Below are positions 24,840 to 34,686 of a stretch of DNA of 64,000 nt, one piece after another. Made by a program: the position numbers and the translations under genes. Within the stretch, counting starts at the first letter, position 1; every line of letters begins with the position of its first letter. The stretch is from an uncultured Brevibacillus sp. (GTDB lineage: Bacteria; Bacillota; Bacilli; Brevibacillales; Brevibacillaceae). Below the pieces are notes generated by a model that was not told the DNA's origin, did no database searches, and saw nothing but the letters and a program-made list of their open reading frames with translations. The DNA lies in the NCBI RefSeq assembly GCF_947502445.1, contig NZ_CANMZW010000011.1, positions 1 through 64,000 on the forward strand. Direction: 5' to 3'.

Positions 24840-25517
24840 TTACAGCTGGGCACTAAACTGCTCGGGAATGTATTCGATATTCGATTCCGCCACAATCGTT
24901 AGCTGACCAGATGCTGCATCGTATGCGACAGGACCGTCCTTCACGTAAAACCAGATCTTTTGGATAGGCTGTCCCTCTTGCTCCTGGAACAAAAAGACAT
25001 TCAGCTCGTCTTTCCACTTCATGATCTCTTGTACGCGCTCGGGCGGTACCGACAGCACAAAGCGTGTCAACGAACAGAAACGTCCTGCGGTCTTCTTTTT
25101 GCGAAAAGGATAGCGTCTTTGCAGCCTCGAGCCGGCTTAAATAAATCGTCATATCCTGATGAATGGCAGCGATTTTCTTTCCACCCATTGGGGATACGAC
25201 CGGCAGCAGCTGATTTTGCAGACCCTGTGCATCGTAGCGCTTTGTTTCAAACGATGGTGTCACCCCCCGCTCGGATGGCATAAACCATAGCTGTAAAAAG
25301 TTCAGATCGTCTGTTTCCGATGCATTATACTCGGCGTGGATGATCCCGCTCCCCGCACTCATCCGCTGAACCTCTCCAGCTGAGGTCACCTCGACATTGC
25401 CCAAATTGTCTTCATGCTTGATCGCCCCGCGCAAAACGACGGTTACAATTTCCATGTCACTGTGAGGATGTGGCCCAAAGCGGAATATCTCAAATTTGAA
25501 GGATATAGTTGTATCAT
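24840..25517 (-). pseudogene. Broken pirin family gene
   Basis: Three pieces of a pirin (cupin-fold) protein lie in different frames. ATG 25517 with AAGGAAG upstream gives MIQLYPSNLRYSA, the normal pirin N-terminus, but the frame soon stops. About 35 bases on, another frame reads FGPHPHSDMEIVTVVLRG and continues to QKEDRRTFLFV; roughly 45 residues between (the usual FSFADYYDPNNMRFG part) are missing. A further frameshift near 25070-25090 leads to a third-frame tail ending IEYIPEQFSAQL at 24840. The metal-binding histidines of HPHSDME remain. Not expected to give a working protein. Confidence 0.7.
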
Positions 25518-25765
25518 ACCAATCTTCCTTTCCTCGCAGCTCTCTCTAGTTTACTAGGAAAAGTACGTTTCGACCAGTCCTTCAGCTGTACACGTTGCGA
25601 GTTGGTTGGGTGGTCAGCGTTAATTTAGGACATCACAGAGGCTGTTGATCTGGAGAGCGAGAAAGATGGGAGAGGAAATGAATGCTCCAGCTCCCTGTCA
25701 CATACCGTCTACGTGCAAATCTGTGGTTTTCGTCCCTGGTTTTGTGTGTCATCCGCCCTTGAGAG
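25518..25765. other. Intergenic stretch without recognised features
   Basis: I see no ORF with an RBS, no terminator with a T run and no repeat in these 248 bases between the pirin remnant and the response regulator end. Confidence 0.5.
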
Positions 25766-26551
25766 TCAAAACCCTAATCTTCTTTTGAGCTCCTTTACCA
25801 CATTGCGGCTTACTGGAACCTCGGTTTTCCGAGTATCCTGCATCACCAAATGAATCGAGCCCTTGAACCATGGCACCAGCTCAGCTGTTCTGGAAAGATT
25901 GACGATATAAGCGCGATGAGTCCGGAAAAATTGCTGTGGAGATAGCCTGCTCTCCAGCTCCTGCAAGGAAAAGGAGGTCGCGTATTGCTCGCATCCGGTA
26001 TAAATGCTGGCGTATCTACCCTCCAGCGTAGCAAAGACGATTTCATTTGGGTCGATCAGTATGATCTTGCCGTTTTTCTCCACTGGAACTCGACGTGGCT
26101 GCTGATCCGTCAGTACGCTCTGCAGCAAAAATTGCAGTCTTTCCTCAAATTGTGGCGTTTCTACTACTTGCGCAGCACTCGCTGTCCGCAGCAGACGACG
26201 CACACGATTCATCGTCTTCTCCAGCCTTCGTTCACTAAAGGGCTTGACAATATAATCGACGGCTTCCGTCTCGAACGCACGGACTGCGTGGATTTCATAA
26301 GCGCTCGCAAAAATGATGACAGGCGGCTTCACCATGGATTCCAGCAACTCCTGTCCCACATCAACACCATCGCGATCTTGCAAATGGATATCCAAGAAGA
26401 CCGCATCAGGCTCAATCTGAACGATCGCATCGATTGCCTCTTCCCCACTGCTTGCCTCCCCGACTACTGAAACTTCGGGAAATTGCTCGATTAAATAGCG
26501 CAGCTCTTCTCTCGCTGGTGCTTCATCATCCACGATGAACACTTTTAGCAC
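25766..26551 (-). CDS. lytT: LytT-type response regulator with LytTR DNA-binding domain
   Basis: 261 residues from GTG 26551, with AGGGGTGA 6 bases upstream; ATG 26557 would touch the RBS. Receiver domain: acidic pair VDDE (8-10), phosphorylated aspartate 54 in VFLDIHL, and lysine in YIVKPFSERR. Residues about 155-258 form a LytTR domain (VPVEKNGKIILIDPNEIVF; FFRTHRAYIVNLSRTAEL). Overlaps the kinase end by 26 bases, so they are co-translated. Likely binds tandem 9-bp repeats such as those before cstA. Confidence 0.9.
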   Translation of the reverse strand: MLKVFIVDDEAPAREELRYLIEQFPEVSVVGEASSGEEAIDAIVQIEPDAVFLDIHLQDRDGVDVGQELLESMVKPPVIIFASAYEIHAVRAFETEAVDYIVKPFSERRLEKTMNRVRRLLRTASAAQVVETPQFEERLQFLLQSVLTDQQPRRVPVEKNGKIILIDPNEIVFATLEGRYASIYTGCEQYATSFSLQELESRLSPQQFFRTHRAYIVNLSRTAELVPWFKGSIHLVMQDTRKTEVPVSRNVVKELKRRLGF

Positions 26552-28253
26552 TCGCATTCACCCCTACCGGTAATTGTATCGTGCAGGTCGTGCCCCGCCC
26601 GGATTCACTTTCAATGACGATTCCGTATGGCTCGCCATAAATGGAACAAAGCCTGCTTCTTACATTGGAAAGACCGATACCAGACAAACGCCGCTTTTCA
26701 TCCTTTTGCGTCTGGGCCGTAAGAAAAGGGTCCTGGTTCATGCCTACGCCATCATCGACTACCGCCAGCTCCAAAGTCTGTATGTCCAAACGCCGCGCCC
26801 TAATCTTCACCGTGCCGCCTTCCCGCTTGGGCAAAAGTCCGTGCTTCACCGCATTTTCAACGAGCGGCTGCAAAATGAGTCCTGGCACCGTTACACGCTC
26901 GACTCCAGCTTCAATGTCGTACTCCACATGCAGCTTGTCTCCAAATCGGGCACGTTCGATTGCGAGGTATGCTTCGATATGCTCCAGCTCTCCAGCCAGA
27001 CTGACATAGCCACCGGAATCGTGCAGATTGCGTCTGAAATACTCCCCCAGATGAATCAACAGCTCACGTGCCTGCTCTGGACGAAATCGAATAAACGAAA
27101 CGATTGTATTGAGTGCATTGAATAAAAAATGCGGATTGATCTGCGCATGCAGTGCTTTGATCTCGGCATCTGCCAATAGACGGGACTGCTTTTCCAGCTC
27201 TGCCAGCTCCAATTGGGTAGAAATAAAGTCACCCAGGCCGCGAACCAGCTCCAGATCGACAGCCGACAGCTTGCGTGAACGATCCTGGTACAGCTTCAGG
27301 ACACCTGCTACCTCTTGTCTGCGCATCAGGGGAACGAGAATTGCGTAGCGTAGAGAGCAGTTTGGCTCCTTGCAGCCGATCTCCTCTTTTGTCCGGGCGA
27401 TCATCATTTCCTTGGTCAAAATGACTTCCTTGGTTGCTTTTGTCGTAATTCCTTCTCCTACTACATGATGGGAGGAGCCCGCTCCGACATGGGCAAGCAC
27501 CGTGCGCGTATCTGTGATCGCGACAGCCGCTACTCGCGTCGTACGCAATATTTCCTCTGCTACTTTTTTCGCAGAATCGTAATTCAAGCCTTGGCGCAAA
27601 TAGGATAACGTCTTGTCGGCCACCTGCATCGTCCTTTGAGCCTGCAGCGCCCCGATGCGGTCTTCTTCCTTTTTCACCAAATCAATGATAATGATCAGGA
27701 TCGCCACGCCGAGTGAATTCACTACGGACATCGGGATGCTAATCGACTTGACAAGGGCAAGCGCTTCCGCATACGGACTAGCCAAAAGTAAAATAATGCC
27801 CATTTGCATCCATTCGGCGATAAACCCTACACCAAGTGCTGTCGTCCAGCCAATCCCCTGATTCCGATTTCGCCGATACTGATAGATCAAGCCAGCGATC
27901 AGACCCTCACTGATGGTTGATACGGCACAAGCCAAATCGGTAAAACCACCGAGTGAATAGCGATGGATTCCCGCTACCAGCCCCGTTAAAAGTCCTACCC
28001 AAGGACCAGCCAATAGTCCAGCTACCACCGTTCCAATCACCCGCGAGTTGGCAATGGCATCCTGGTACCAGATGCCATTGTAGGTTCCCAAGATCGAAAT
28101 GGCGGAAAAGATCAGTACCATGACCGCTTTTTCCCGCCAGGTTGCCTGTTGGTTCAAAATGCTGCGAAAGGCTCGGACACGAGTAAACAAAAGGGCGGCA
28201 ACGATTAAGACAGCCGTCCGCTCAGCCAAAGGAACCATCAAGGCTACATTCAT
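26526..28253 (-). CDS. lytS: LytS-type sensor histidine kinase
   Basis: 575 residues from ATG 28253 (GGAGG upstream). Five to six N-terminal helices form a 5TM-5TMR_LYT sensor (LLAGPWVGLLTGLVAGIHRY is its conserved core), then a GAF domain (about 225-365), the HisKA_7/LytS phosphoacceptor in HAQINPHFLFNALNTI and a HATPase with VENAVKHGL and DDGVGMN. Members sense pyruvate or cell-wall state. A promoter TTGACC-18-GATAAT lies just upstream. Its partner LytT is encoded next and cstA is 3 kb downstream. Confidence 0.9.
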   Translation of the reverse strand: MNVALMVPLAERTAVLIVAALLFTRVRAFRSILNQQATWREKAVMVLIFSAISILGTYNGIWYQDAIANSRVIGTVVAGLLAGPWVGLLTGLVAGIHRYSLGGFTDLACAVSTISEGLIAGLIYQYRRNRNQGIGWTTALGVGFIAEWMQMGIILLLASPYAEALALVKSISIPMSVVNSLGVAILIIIIDLVKKEEDRIGALQAQRTMQVADKTLSYLRQGLNYDSAKKVAEEILRTTRVAAVAITDTRTVLAHVGAGSSHHVVGEGITTKATKEVILTKEMMIARTKEEIGCKEPNCSLRYAILVPLMRRQEVAGVLKLYQDRSRKLSAVDLELVRGLGDFISTQLELAELEKQSRLLADAEIKALHAQINPHFLFNALNTIVSFIRFRPEQARELLIHLGEYFRRNLHDSGGYVSLAGELEHIEAYLAIERARFGDKLHVEYDIEAGVERVTVPGLILQPLVENAVKHGLLPKREGGTVKIRARRLDIQTLELAVVDDGVGMNQDPFLTAQTQKDEKRRLSGIGLSNVRSRLCSIYGEPYGIVIESESGRGTTCTIQLPVGVNASAKSVHRG

Positions 28254-28284
28254 TACGCTTCCTCCTATAAAGCACTCTTTCCTC

Positions 28285-28314
28285 ATTATCCACATCAGAC
28301 ATATAGACGGTCAA
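28285..28314 (-). promoter_or_regulatory. Promoter of lytS
   Basis: On the minus strand TTGACC (28314-28309), 18-bp spacer, GATAAT (28290-28285), 31 bases before the start codon. Confidence 0.6.
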
Positions 28315-28342
28315 GCGAATTGTCTGACAAGACTGACTATAG

Positions 28343-28387
28343 ACAAAAAACCATCCTCAGTGCACAACAGCCACTTTGAGGATGGTT
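28343..28387 (-). terminator. Terminator of the HPPD gene
   Basis: AACCATCCTCA (28349-28359) pairs with TGAGGATGGTT (28377-28387), followed on the minus strand by six T residues. Confidence 0.8.
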
Positions 28388-28411
28388 TCCATAGCCTGAG
28401 AGAAAGATTGC

Positions 28412-29503
28412 TTACAGGTTCCCCCGTCGCTCTTGCTCACGCTCCAATGCTTCAAACAGGGCTTTGAAGTTGCCGTTGCCAAAGCCGCGCGCACCTTTGC
28501 GCTGAATAATTTCGATAAACAAGGTCGGGCGATCCACAATGGGCTTGCTGAACAGCTGCAGCAGGTAGCCCTCATCGTCTCGGTCTACCAGGACACCGAG
28601 CTTTTTCAACGCGTCAATATCCTCGTCTATTTCGCCCACACGGTCCTTCAGTTCTTCGTAATACGTATCGGGTACGGAGAGGAAATCTACCCCATTAGCC
28701 TGAAGCTTGGATACGGTATCGATAATATCATTGGTCAAAATCGCGATATGCTGAACGCCAGGTCCCTTGTAAAACTCCAGGAACTCCTGAATTTGGGACT
28801 TGCGTCGACCTTCCGCAGGCTCATTGATCGGGAACTTGATGCGTCCTGTTCCGCTTTGCATCACCTTGGACATGAGCGCGGAATACTCCGTTGAAATATC
28901 GTCCTCGCTGAAGTTTTGAACAGCGGTGAAGCCCATGACCTTTTGATAATATTCGACCCACTCATCCATCACTTCCACGTTACCTACGATGTGGTCAATT
29001 CCGACGATTCCTGTGCCTTCTGCTTTGATAGGGGATTCGTAGGAGATGTAACCAGGAAAGAACGGTCCGTTGTAGTTTTTGCGTTCGATGAAGGAATGAA
29101 TGTTTTCACCATAAGTGCCGATGATTGCTTTTTTAACGGTTCCAAACTCGTCTTTGTATTCGGTTGGCTCCATGATCGGAATCGCACCACGCGATACAGC
29201 TTCCCGATACGCTTGCTCACAGTCCTCTACGCGCAGGGCAACGTCTTTAACACCGTCTCCATGCTTTTTCACAAATTCTGCAATTGGATTATCCGGATTC
29301 AGTGCTCCGCTGATCACAAATGTCATATGATTTTGCTTCAGCACATACGAAACCTTTTCGCGAGAGCCTGTCTCCAATCCTGAATAAGCTACCGCTTCAA
29401 ACCCGAATGCTTTTGTAAAATAGTGCATCGTTTGCTTGGCATTGCTTGTGTAAAACTCGAGATAATCCCAGTCTTGAATCGGAAAAAAATCGGTGTTGCT
29501 CAT
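28412..29503 (-). CDS. hppD: 4-hydroxyphenylpyruvate dioxygenase
   Basis: 363 residues, full length for this Fe(II) enzyme that converts 4-hydroxyphenylpyruvate to homogentisate in tyrosine breakdown. Two vicinal-oxygen-chelate domains; iron ligands fit the histidines of GIDHIVGNV and GVQHIAIL and the glutamate in LFIEIIQRKG. The C-terminal GARGFGNGNFKALFEALE is the family's closing helix. Good RBS before ATG 29503. No other tyrosine-degradation gene is adjacent. Confidence 0.93.
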   Translation of the reverse strand: MSNTDFFPIQDWDYLEFYTSNAKQTMHYFTKAFGFEAVAYSGLETGSREKVSYVLKQNHMTFVISGALNPDNPIAEFVKKHGDGVKDVALRVEDCEQAYREAVSRGAIPIMEPTEYKDEFGTVKKAIIGTYGENIHSFIERKNYNGPFFPGYISYESPIKAEGTGIVGIDHIVGNVEVMDEWVEYYQKVMGFTAVQNFSEDDISTEYSALMSKVMQSGTGRIKFPINEPAEGRRKSQIQEFLEFYKGPGVQHIAILTNDIIDTVSKLQANGVDFLSVPDTYYEELKDRVGEIDEDIDALKKLGVLVDRDDEGYLLQLFSKPIVDRPTLFIEIIQRKGARGFGNGNFKALFEALEREQERRGNL

Positions 29504-29723
29504 TAGTACCCCTCCATTTTTCCTGCTTTTTCAATTAATAAGACTTTTTGGGTTATTATGATTATTTTGTCGACATATTGAGATTACATTGGAAACGCTT
29601 ACTCATGCAAGAACGCGAAACACCGCGAAAACGCTCAACCGCTTTTATCGATTAAAGTACGTTTTTGAGCGGGCGCTTGGTACAATAAAGGCAAGATCTT
29701 ACTTAGAGGGGGACACAAGTTTT

Positions 29724-30413
29724 ATGAGCCAATGGAGTGAACAAGCAGCCAAACAGTGGGATCAATTCGCAGCAGATTGGCATTCGAGAAGTGATGCCAT
29801 GTGGGAAACAGGAAGTCGCCGTTCCATTCTCCCCTTTTTCATGCAGCATACCTCCTCTCAGGCCGGCCCCATACTGGATGCAGGCTGTGGTGACGGATAC
29901 GCGAGCTGCAAGCTTGCTGGGCAAGGTTATGCGGTGGAGGGTGTAGACATTGCCGGGGAAATGATTCACCACGCCAATGACCGGGCAAAAGCAGAAGATA
30001 TCCACGTTCATTTTCAAACAGCAGACATTAGTCGCCTGCCTTTTTCTGATGAAAAGTTCGCAGGAGTGCTCTCTATCAATGTGGTCGAATTCACGCCCTC
30101 CCCACTACGAGCGTTGCATGAGCTGCATCGTGTCCTCGCACCGAGGGGAGTATTGGTTTTAGGCATTCTCGGCCCAACAGCAGGACCGCGCGCACATAGC
30201 TACCGGCGACTCTATGAGGAAGCGACGATCCAGAATACGATGATGCCATGGGAGGCCAAGCAGCTGGCTCGCGAAAACGGCTTTTTGCTACTAGCCGAGG
30301 AGCCTGTTTTCAAGGAAGGCATAACCCCTGATATCGCCGGTCGCTTGAGTGTGGAATTGCGTGAGGCAGTCAGCTTTTTGACACTGTTTGCCCTGCAAAA
30401 AGAAGCGAACTAA
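29724..30413 (+). CDS. Class I SAM-dependent methyltransferase
   Basis: 229 residues from ATG 29724, with AGAGGGGGA upstream; the open frame to 29589 has no RBS. Motif I is ILDAGCGDGYASCKLAGQGY (about 51-70), motif II GVDIAGEMIHHA, then ADISRLPFSDEKFAGVLSI and a post-motif LHELHRVLAPRGVLVLG, the UbiE/COQ5-like pattern. Acceptor unknown. Located between divergent HPPD and a peptidase gene. Confidence 0.85.
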   Translation: MSQWSEQAAKQWDQFAADWHSRSDAMWETGSRRSILPFFMQHTSSQAGPILDAGCGDGYASCKLAGQGYAVEGVDIAGEMIHHANDRAKAEDIHVHFQTADISRLPFSDEKFAGVLSINVVEFTPSPLRALHELHRVLAPRGVLVLGILGPTAGPRAHSYRRLYEEATIQNTMMPWEAKQLARENGFLLLAEEPVFKEGITPDIAGRLSVELREAVSFLTLFALQKEAN

Positions 30414-30427
30414 ACTTGTGCAATACG

Positions 30428-30465
30428 GGCTGTTGGCTCCTCTACCAACGGCCTTCTCCCTGTAA
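30428..30465 (+). terminator. Possible terminator after the methyltransferase gene
   Basis: GGCTGTTGG (30429-30437) can pair with CCAACGGCC (30446-30454); the T run is weak (TTCTCCCT). Confidence 0.35.
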
Positions 30466-30597
30466 GCCCTCTTTATGCTCACACGTTAGTCCTAATTTTC
30501 ACTACCTAAAAATGGATAAACAGGCCGATTAACATTTTCGTAATTATCTGATAATTTTTCGTTAGATTTACTTTCATTCATTTTTAGGAGGGACGCT

Positions 30598-32298
30598 ATG
30601 GGTAAGAAAATAAGTGTTGCGGTTTCATCCGCTCTCCTCATGTCCATGTTCGCCAGCGGTTCTGCCACTCCGACGATGTTTGCTGCCAGCCAAGCGCAAG
30701 CGGCAGTAGCCAAAACAGAAAAACAGTTTATCCCCTATTACGGATACGGTCCTAGTTATGTGCAGCCAGAGAGCGTCCAGGCACTCTTTCCAAAACCAGA
30801 GATAGATTTTGAGACCCCCGCTTTTCAAACAGGCAAGGTAGCCTTCACTTCCCAACAAGAAATGATCGATTACATAACTAAGCTGGCAGCAGGGAACAAG
30901 CAAATGAAGCTCGTCACAATCGGTACCTCTCTGGAGGGACGGGACATTCCGCTACTCCTGTTCAGCAAGGATCTGAATTCCATCAAGAAAAACAAAGACA
31001 AGCCGCTGATCTGGCTGCAGGCGCAAATCCATGGCAATGAGCCAGCTGCAGGCGAATCAGCACTCGTTATCGCCAAATGGCTTGCAGAAGAAAAGCTCGG
31101 TGCTGACCTTTTGGACAAGGTGAATATCGCGATCATGCCACGGATCAATCCAGATGGCTCCTATGGCTTCAAGCGATATATCGCAACAGATTTGGATGCC
31201 AACCGCGATTACATGAAGGTCGAGTATCCCGAGGTGCAGGCGATTCACAAAGCCATTAACGAGTACGAGCCCGATGTCATTCTCGATGCTCATGAGTACG
31301 GCGTAAACTACAGTCAATTTGCCAATGTCGGGCCTAAAGGGGCGATTTCCTCCTACGATGTGCTGATTTCATCTGCGAAAAATTTGAATATCCCTGAGTC
31401 ACTGCGCAAAATGTCTGACAAGCTGCTACTAGCTGATGTGCAAAAAGCACTGGATCAGGAAGAGCTGTCTCACCACGCCTATTTTACACTCGCAAAAGGC
31501 AAGGACGGCAAAGTGACCGCCACAGAGGGCAGCACAGAAACCCGGATCGGACGAAATGCCCTTGGACTGAAAAATACGCTGACATTTTTGGTAGAGACTC
31601 GAGGAATTGGCATCGGACGTGCCGATTTTGAACGACGCGTATTCAGTCAAGCCGTTACTCACTCTTCCTTTATTCAGGCCACCGCTACCCACGCAAGCGA
31701 GATCAAGACAGCCGTTGCCACTGCCCGCCAGGAAATCACGGAGAAAGGCAGAAAAGCAAATGACAACGACAAAATCGTGATTGTAAGTGAAAACAAGCGA
31801 GTGCCTGACCAATCACTCGTGGTTGTTGATTTGGCTGCGGCAAAAAAAGTTTCTGCTCCGATCGATTGGGTCAGCTCTACCGATGCGTTTTCCGTGCTGG
31901 AGAGGGAGCGTCCGACAGCGTATCTGATGCCTCCTGCCTATCATGACATTGCGAACAAACTGGAGCAGCTCGGCGTCAAGGTAAGCAAGCTGACCCAAGA
32001 CACGACGGTTCCCGTAGAGAGCTATATGGTAAGTGAAAACAAAGTAAACACAACGTATGAAAATGGACATTTTACAAATCAGGTAACCACCAATGTATCT
32101 GAGCAAACCAAAACATTCCCGGCTGGCAGCTATGTGTTTCAGATGGACCAGCCAAACGCCAACTATATTGCCTTGGCTCTGGAACCTGAATCGGTTGATA
32201 GCTACGTAGCCTTTAATTTTATTGCCGTGGAAAAAGGAGACGAGGTGCCCGTATACCGCTATATGCTGGAGCAAGCCCTTCTTCTCACCAAGCGTTAA
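30598..32298 (+). CDS. Secreted M14 family zinc carboxypeptidase
   Basis: 566 residues with a signal peptide cleaved near AQAAVA (residue about 33). The M14 domain (about 85-375) shows zinc ligands HGNEPAAGE (H and E) and the later histidine in ILDAHEYG, with arginine in NPDGS/GFKRY and the catalytic glutamate in LVETRGIGIG. The remaining 190 residues form a second domain common in Bacillales M14 proteins. RBS AGGAGG 5 to 7 bases before ATG. Acts outside the cell on peptides or cell-wall stems. Confidence 0.87.
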   Translation: MGKKISVAVSSALLMSMFASGSATPTMFAASQAQAAVAKTEKQFIPYYGYGPSYVQPESVQALFPKPEIDFETPAFQTGKVAFTSQQEMIDYITKLAAGNKQMKLVTIGTSLEGRDIPLLLFSKDLNSIKKNKDKPLIWLQAQIHGNEPAAGESALVIAKWLAEEKLGADLLDKVNIAIMPRINPDGSYGFKRYIATDLDANRDYMKVEYPEVQAIHKAINEYEPDVILDAHEYGVNYSQFANVGPKGAISSYDVLISSAKNLNIPESLRKMSDKLLLADVQKALDQEELSHHAYFTLAKGKDGKVTATEGSTETRIGRNALGLKNTLTFLVETRGIGIGRADFERRVFSQAVTHSSFIQATATHASEIKTAVATARQEITEKGRKANDNDKIVIVSENKRVPDQSLVVVDLAAAKKVSAPIDWVSSTDAFSVLERERPTAYLMPPAYHDIANKLEQLGVKVSKLTQDTTVPVESYMVSENKVNTTYENGHFTNQVTTNVSEQTKTFPAGSYVFQMDQPNANYIALALEPESVDSYVAFNFIAVEKGDEVPVYRYMLEQALLLTKR

Positions 32299-32311
32299 GT
32301 AAACAAATGCC

Positions 32312-32350
32312 AAAAACGTCCCTCTCCACAGTTCCGGAAAGGGACGTTTT
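32312..32350. terminator. Bidirectional terminator
   Basis: AAAAACGTCCCT (32312-32323) pairs with AGGGACGTTTT (32340-32350) between converging peptidase and chemoreceptor genes. Confidence 0.7.
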
Positions 32351-32375
32351 CATATAAAGAGATAGAAGACGAAAA

Positions 32376-33323
32376 TTAGGCCAACACTTTTTTCACGTCT
32401 TTGAGGCTTGCTTGCAGGAGCTGGTCTACTTCACCCGCTTCTCTTACATGGCTCAGTAGATCATCATTCAGCTCGTCCAACAGGCTTTTCGCTTCATTCA
32501 CTTGCTGTGATACTTCACTCGCAAAATGCTTTTGCTGCTGAATAATTTGCAAGACACCTGTAACCTCGTCATTGACCTTGTGGAACGCCTGGACAATGCC
32601 TTCCATTTTGCCGGAAGCATCCTTGCTGATTGAGAGGCCGTCTTTGATCGCTGCACTGCTCTTTTCACTGTTCGTCAGTGCTTCTTTTGTTTCTTCTTGT
32701 ATTTTTCCAATCAAATCTGCGATGTCTTTGGTCGAATTCGCTGTCATTTCGGCCAGCTTGCGAACCTCGTCTGCCACCACAGCAAAGCCGCGTCCCTGCT
32801 CGCCTGCACGAGCTGCCTCGATCGCAGCATTCAGCGCCAGCAGGTTCGTCTGATTGGCAATATCGCTGATTACTTTGACGATGCTCGTAATTTCTGACGA
32901 ACGATCCTCCAGCCTGCTCATGGAACGCGAGGTGTTCACCGAATCCTGTTCCAGCGTACTCATGACCTGAACAACTTCATTCATCGCTTTTTTGCCCGCA
33001 TCTGCACGTTCAACCGATTCCTGGCAGATCGAGGTCAAGCGCTCACCGCGCTGCAACAATTGGTTGGCTGACTCGTCATCGCTCTCATTAATACGCTGGA
33101 TTTTTTCTACCACCTGCATCATTTGTGACGCCAGCTGCGCGAGACCGTCATGCTGGGCGTTTACTCCATCATGCGAAGTGATGATAGTACCCATCTGTTC
33201 ATAGATGGCTACTAATTCTTTCTTCATCTCGCGCTGCATTTCTTCTGCCTGGTTTACCTGAGTCGCTACTGCCGTTGCTGCTGTTTCCTTTTCTGCAAGT
33301 CCCTTGTTCTTTTTCCAAAACAT
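32376..33323 (-). CDS. Soluble methyl-accepting chemotaxis protein
   Basis: 315 residues from ATG 33323 (AAAGGAG upstream; a GTG-type start at 33347 is in frame). No transmembrane helix and no HAMP domain: a 100-residue coiled-coil region leads into the kinase-control hairpin [20 protein letters not shown] with [18 protein letters not shown]. It would signal in the cytoplasm to CheA/CheW. Its start is 27 bases after the stop of a membrane protein gene, so both are probably co-transcribed and may act together. Confidence 0.87.
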   Translation of the reverse strand: MFWKKNKGLAEKETAATAVATQVNQAEEMQREMKKELVAIYEQMGTIITSHDGVNAQHDGLAQLASQMMQVVEKIQRINESDDESANQLLQRGERLTSICQESVERADAGKKAMNEVVQVMSTLEQDSVNTSRSMSRLEDRSSEITSIVKVISDIANQTNLLALNAAIEAARAGEQGRGFAVVADEVRKLAEMTANSTKDIADLIGKIQEETKEALTNSEKSSAAIKDGLSISKDASGKMEGIVQAFHKVNDEVTGVLQIIQQQKHFASEVSQQVNEAKSLLDELNDDLLSHVREAGEVDQLLQASLKDVKKVLA

Positions 33324-33349
33324 GCCCGTCCACTCCTTTGTGTACACAG

Positions 33350-34102
33350 TTAGTCATCACGGCGTGAAAACATACGGGATTCCACGATACCCGGATGCTG
33401 CTTCGCCAAGATCAGCAGATTCTCCAAAAAAAGGTAATGCCCTTCCAACAACTCCACGTCCTTGCGCTGAAATTGCTTCACCTGCAAATACTGCTGCATT
33501 TCGAGCGCGTAGCGTTCTAGCTTATCGTGAAAATCGTTGGCCCTGAGCATCTGCTCCACTTCAGGATACTCTGTTTTTAACCGGGTAATTTCCCCGTACA
33601 CCTTGCTGCCCTCCAAAATCATCTGATAGGCAATCCGCTCCATAGATGCAGCCGTCGCGGCTTCTTGCTCTTCGCGATCTGCACGTACATCGGACAAGTA
33701 AGTGATGAAATGGTACACGGTCAAAAACAGTGGTCCCAAAAATAAAATGATCCCCGCTTTGTACACATGCTGATTGGACAAATTGCTAATGAGCAGGAAC
33801 AAATGAAACAAGATCGCGCCCAGCCATACGTAAATGATGATCTGGTGGTTGACCTTCCCAGCCTTTTGATGGCGCGAAAAGGCAAAGGTTAGGCCTAGCA
33901 AATAAAAAGCGAGCAAGGTAAAGCTGGCCGAAAACAGGGCCATCTCCATCTCTTGCAGCCAAGTCCCATCGGCGGGAATCTCGATCAAAAATTCAAAAGC
34001 GAGCACCAGCAGTGAGAAAAGCAACCCCATGATCCAAAACCGGCTAACTTCTGTATCGTTCCTCCGCCGGGAGCGGTAACGTTCTGCACGGGATCCCTTC
34101 AT
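33350..34102 (-). CDS. Membrane hypothetical protein upstream of the chemoreceptor
   Basis: 250 residues; basic N-terminus [18 protein letters not shown], four to five hydrophobic helices (about 23-140) and a soluble helical C-terminal region (about 150-250) rich in E, Q and L. RBS GAGGTGAG before ATG. No known family recognised. It precedes a soluble chemoreceptor lacking its own membrane part, so it might act as a membrane partner, but that is inference. Confidence 0.6.
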   Translation of the reverse strand: MKGSRAERYRSRRRNDTEVSRFWIMGLLFSLLVLAFEFLIEIPADGTWLQEMEMALFSASFTLLAFYLLGLTFAFSRHQKAGKVNHQIIIYVWLGAILFHLFLLISNLSNQHVYKAGIILFLGPLFLTVYHFITYLSDVRADREEQEAATAASMERIAYQMILEGSKVYGEITRLKTEYPEVEQMLRANDFHDKLERYALEMQQYLQVKQFQRKDVELLEGHYLFLENLLILAKQHPGIVESRMFSRRDD

Positions 34103-34192
34103 GATCTTCTCACCTCAATCACTATGATTCGCCACGATTCTAGCTTTTCCTTTCATGTTCGGCCAAATTCTGACAAGATGAGCTTTTGTAGA

Positions 34193-34247
34193 AAAAAGCC
34201 CTCGTGCCTGCAAAACACTTTCTTGCTTACTGGCAGTGGGCTTTCTG
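34193..34247 (-). terminator. Terminator of the zinc-finger HTH protein gene
   Basis: On the minus strand AGCCCACTGCC pairs with GGCACGAGGGCT, with a 23-base loop, then TTTTTTC; it starts 17 bases after the stop codon. Confidence 0.6.
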
Positions 34248-34263
34248 TAGTACCTATGTGCAG

Positions 34264-34506
34264 TTATCTCCCTCTCCGGGGGTGGTTGTCCACGACAGTC
34301 AAGGAACCGTCCTTGATATAACGCAATATTTTCGATACGGAAATACCTGTCGCATTGGCAATTTGCATCGCATTCGAATTCGGGTAGCTTCTCACATAGT
34401 TTCGAATCATCCGATAGTCTTCCATATCGTTTTGCCCGCAAACCTGACAAGTATACTCGCCAGGATTTAGTATATGTCCGCATTTAAAGCATTTATCCGT
34501 CATCAC
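34264..34506 (-). CDS. Small zinc-ribbon/HTH protein (YvyF-like)
   Basis: About 80 residues. Four cysteines in CFKCGHILNPGEYTCQVCG form a zinc ribbon at the N-terminus; a predicted helix-turn-helix NSNAMQIANATGISVSKILR follows. The layout recalls flagellar-operon protein YvyF (TIGR03826), but shorter, and no flagellar gene is near. AGGAG is 5 bases before GTG 34506 and 8 before ATG 34503; either could start. Ends ahead of its own terminator. A possible regulator. Confidence 0.65.
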   Translation of the reverse strand: MMTDKCFKCGHILNPGEYTCQVCGQNDMEDYRMIRNYVRSYPNSNAMQIANATGISVSKILRYIKDGSLTVVDNHPRRGR

Positions 34507-34686
34507 TGGTTCTCCTCATACCCTAATCTTTGGCATTATTTGGCCTAAAGGGTTCCATCTACCTATATATTACCCACAATATAGTAGGAGGAAAACACTA
34601 TTTCACACAGATAGTCCTTTTAGTAGCAAAAGCATGGCAAAACCGATCAAGCATATGCCAACAAGCCTATTTACTATCCGCAACCA
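34507..34686. other. Intergenic stretch, weak palindrome only
   Basis: Contains CTATATATT facing AATATAGTAG around 34560-34592, which may be a promoter or operator for one of the flanking minus-strand genes. Nothing else was recognised. Confidence 0.3.

Noticed and set aside
24853..25070. Separate small gene in the frame ending IEYIPEQFSAQL
   Set aside because: No good RBS, and its tail resembles the end of pirin, so it was treated as part of the broken pirin gene.
34115..34483. Open frame of 122 codons on the minus strand overlapping the zinc-ribbon gene
   Set aside because: No RBS, crosses the terminator at 34193-34247 and has no family likeness; the 80-residue frame with four cysteines and an RBS is preferred.
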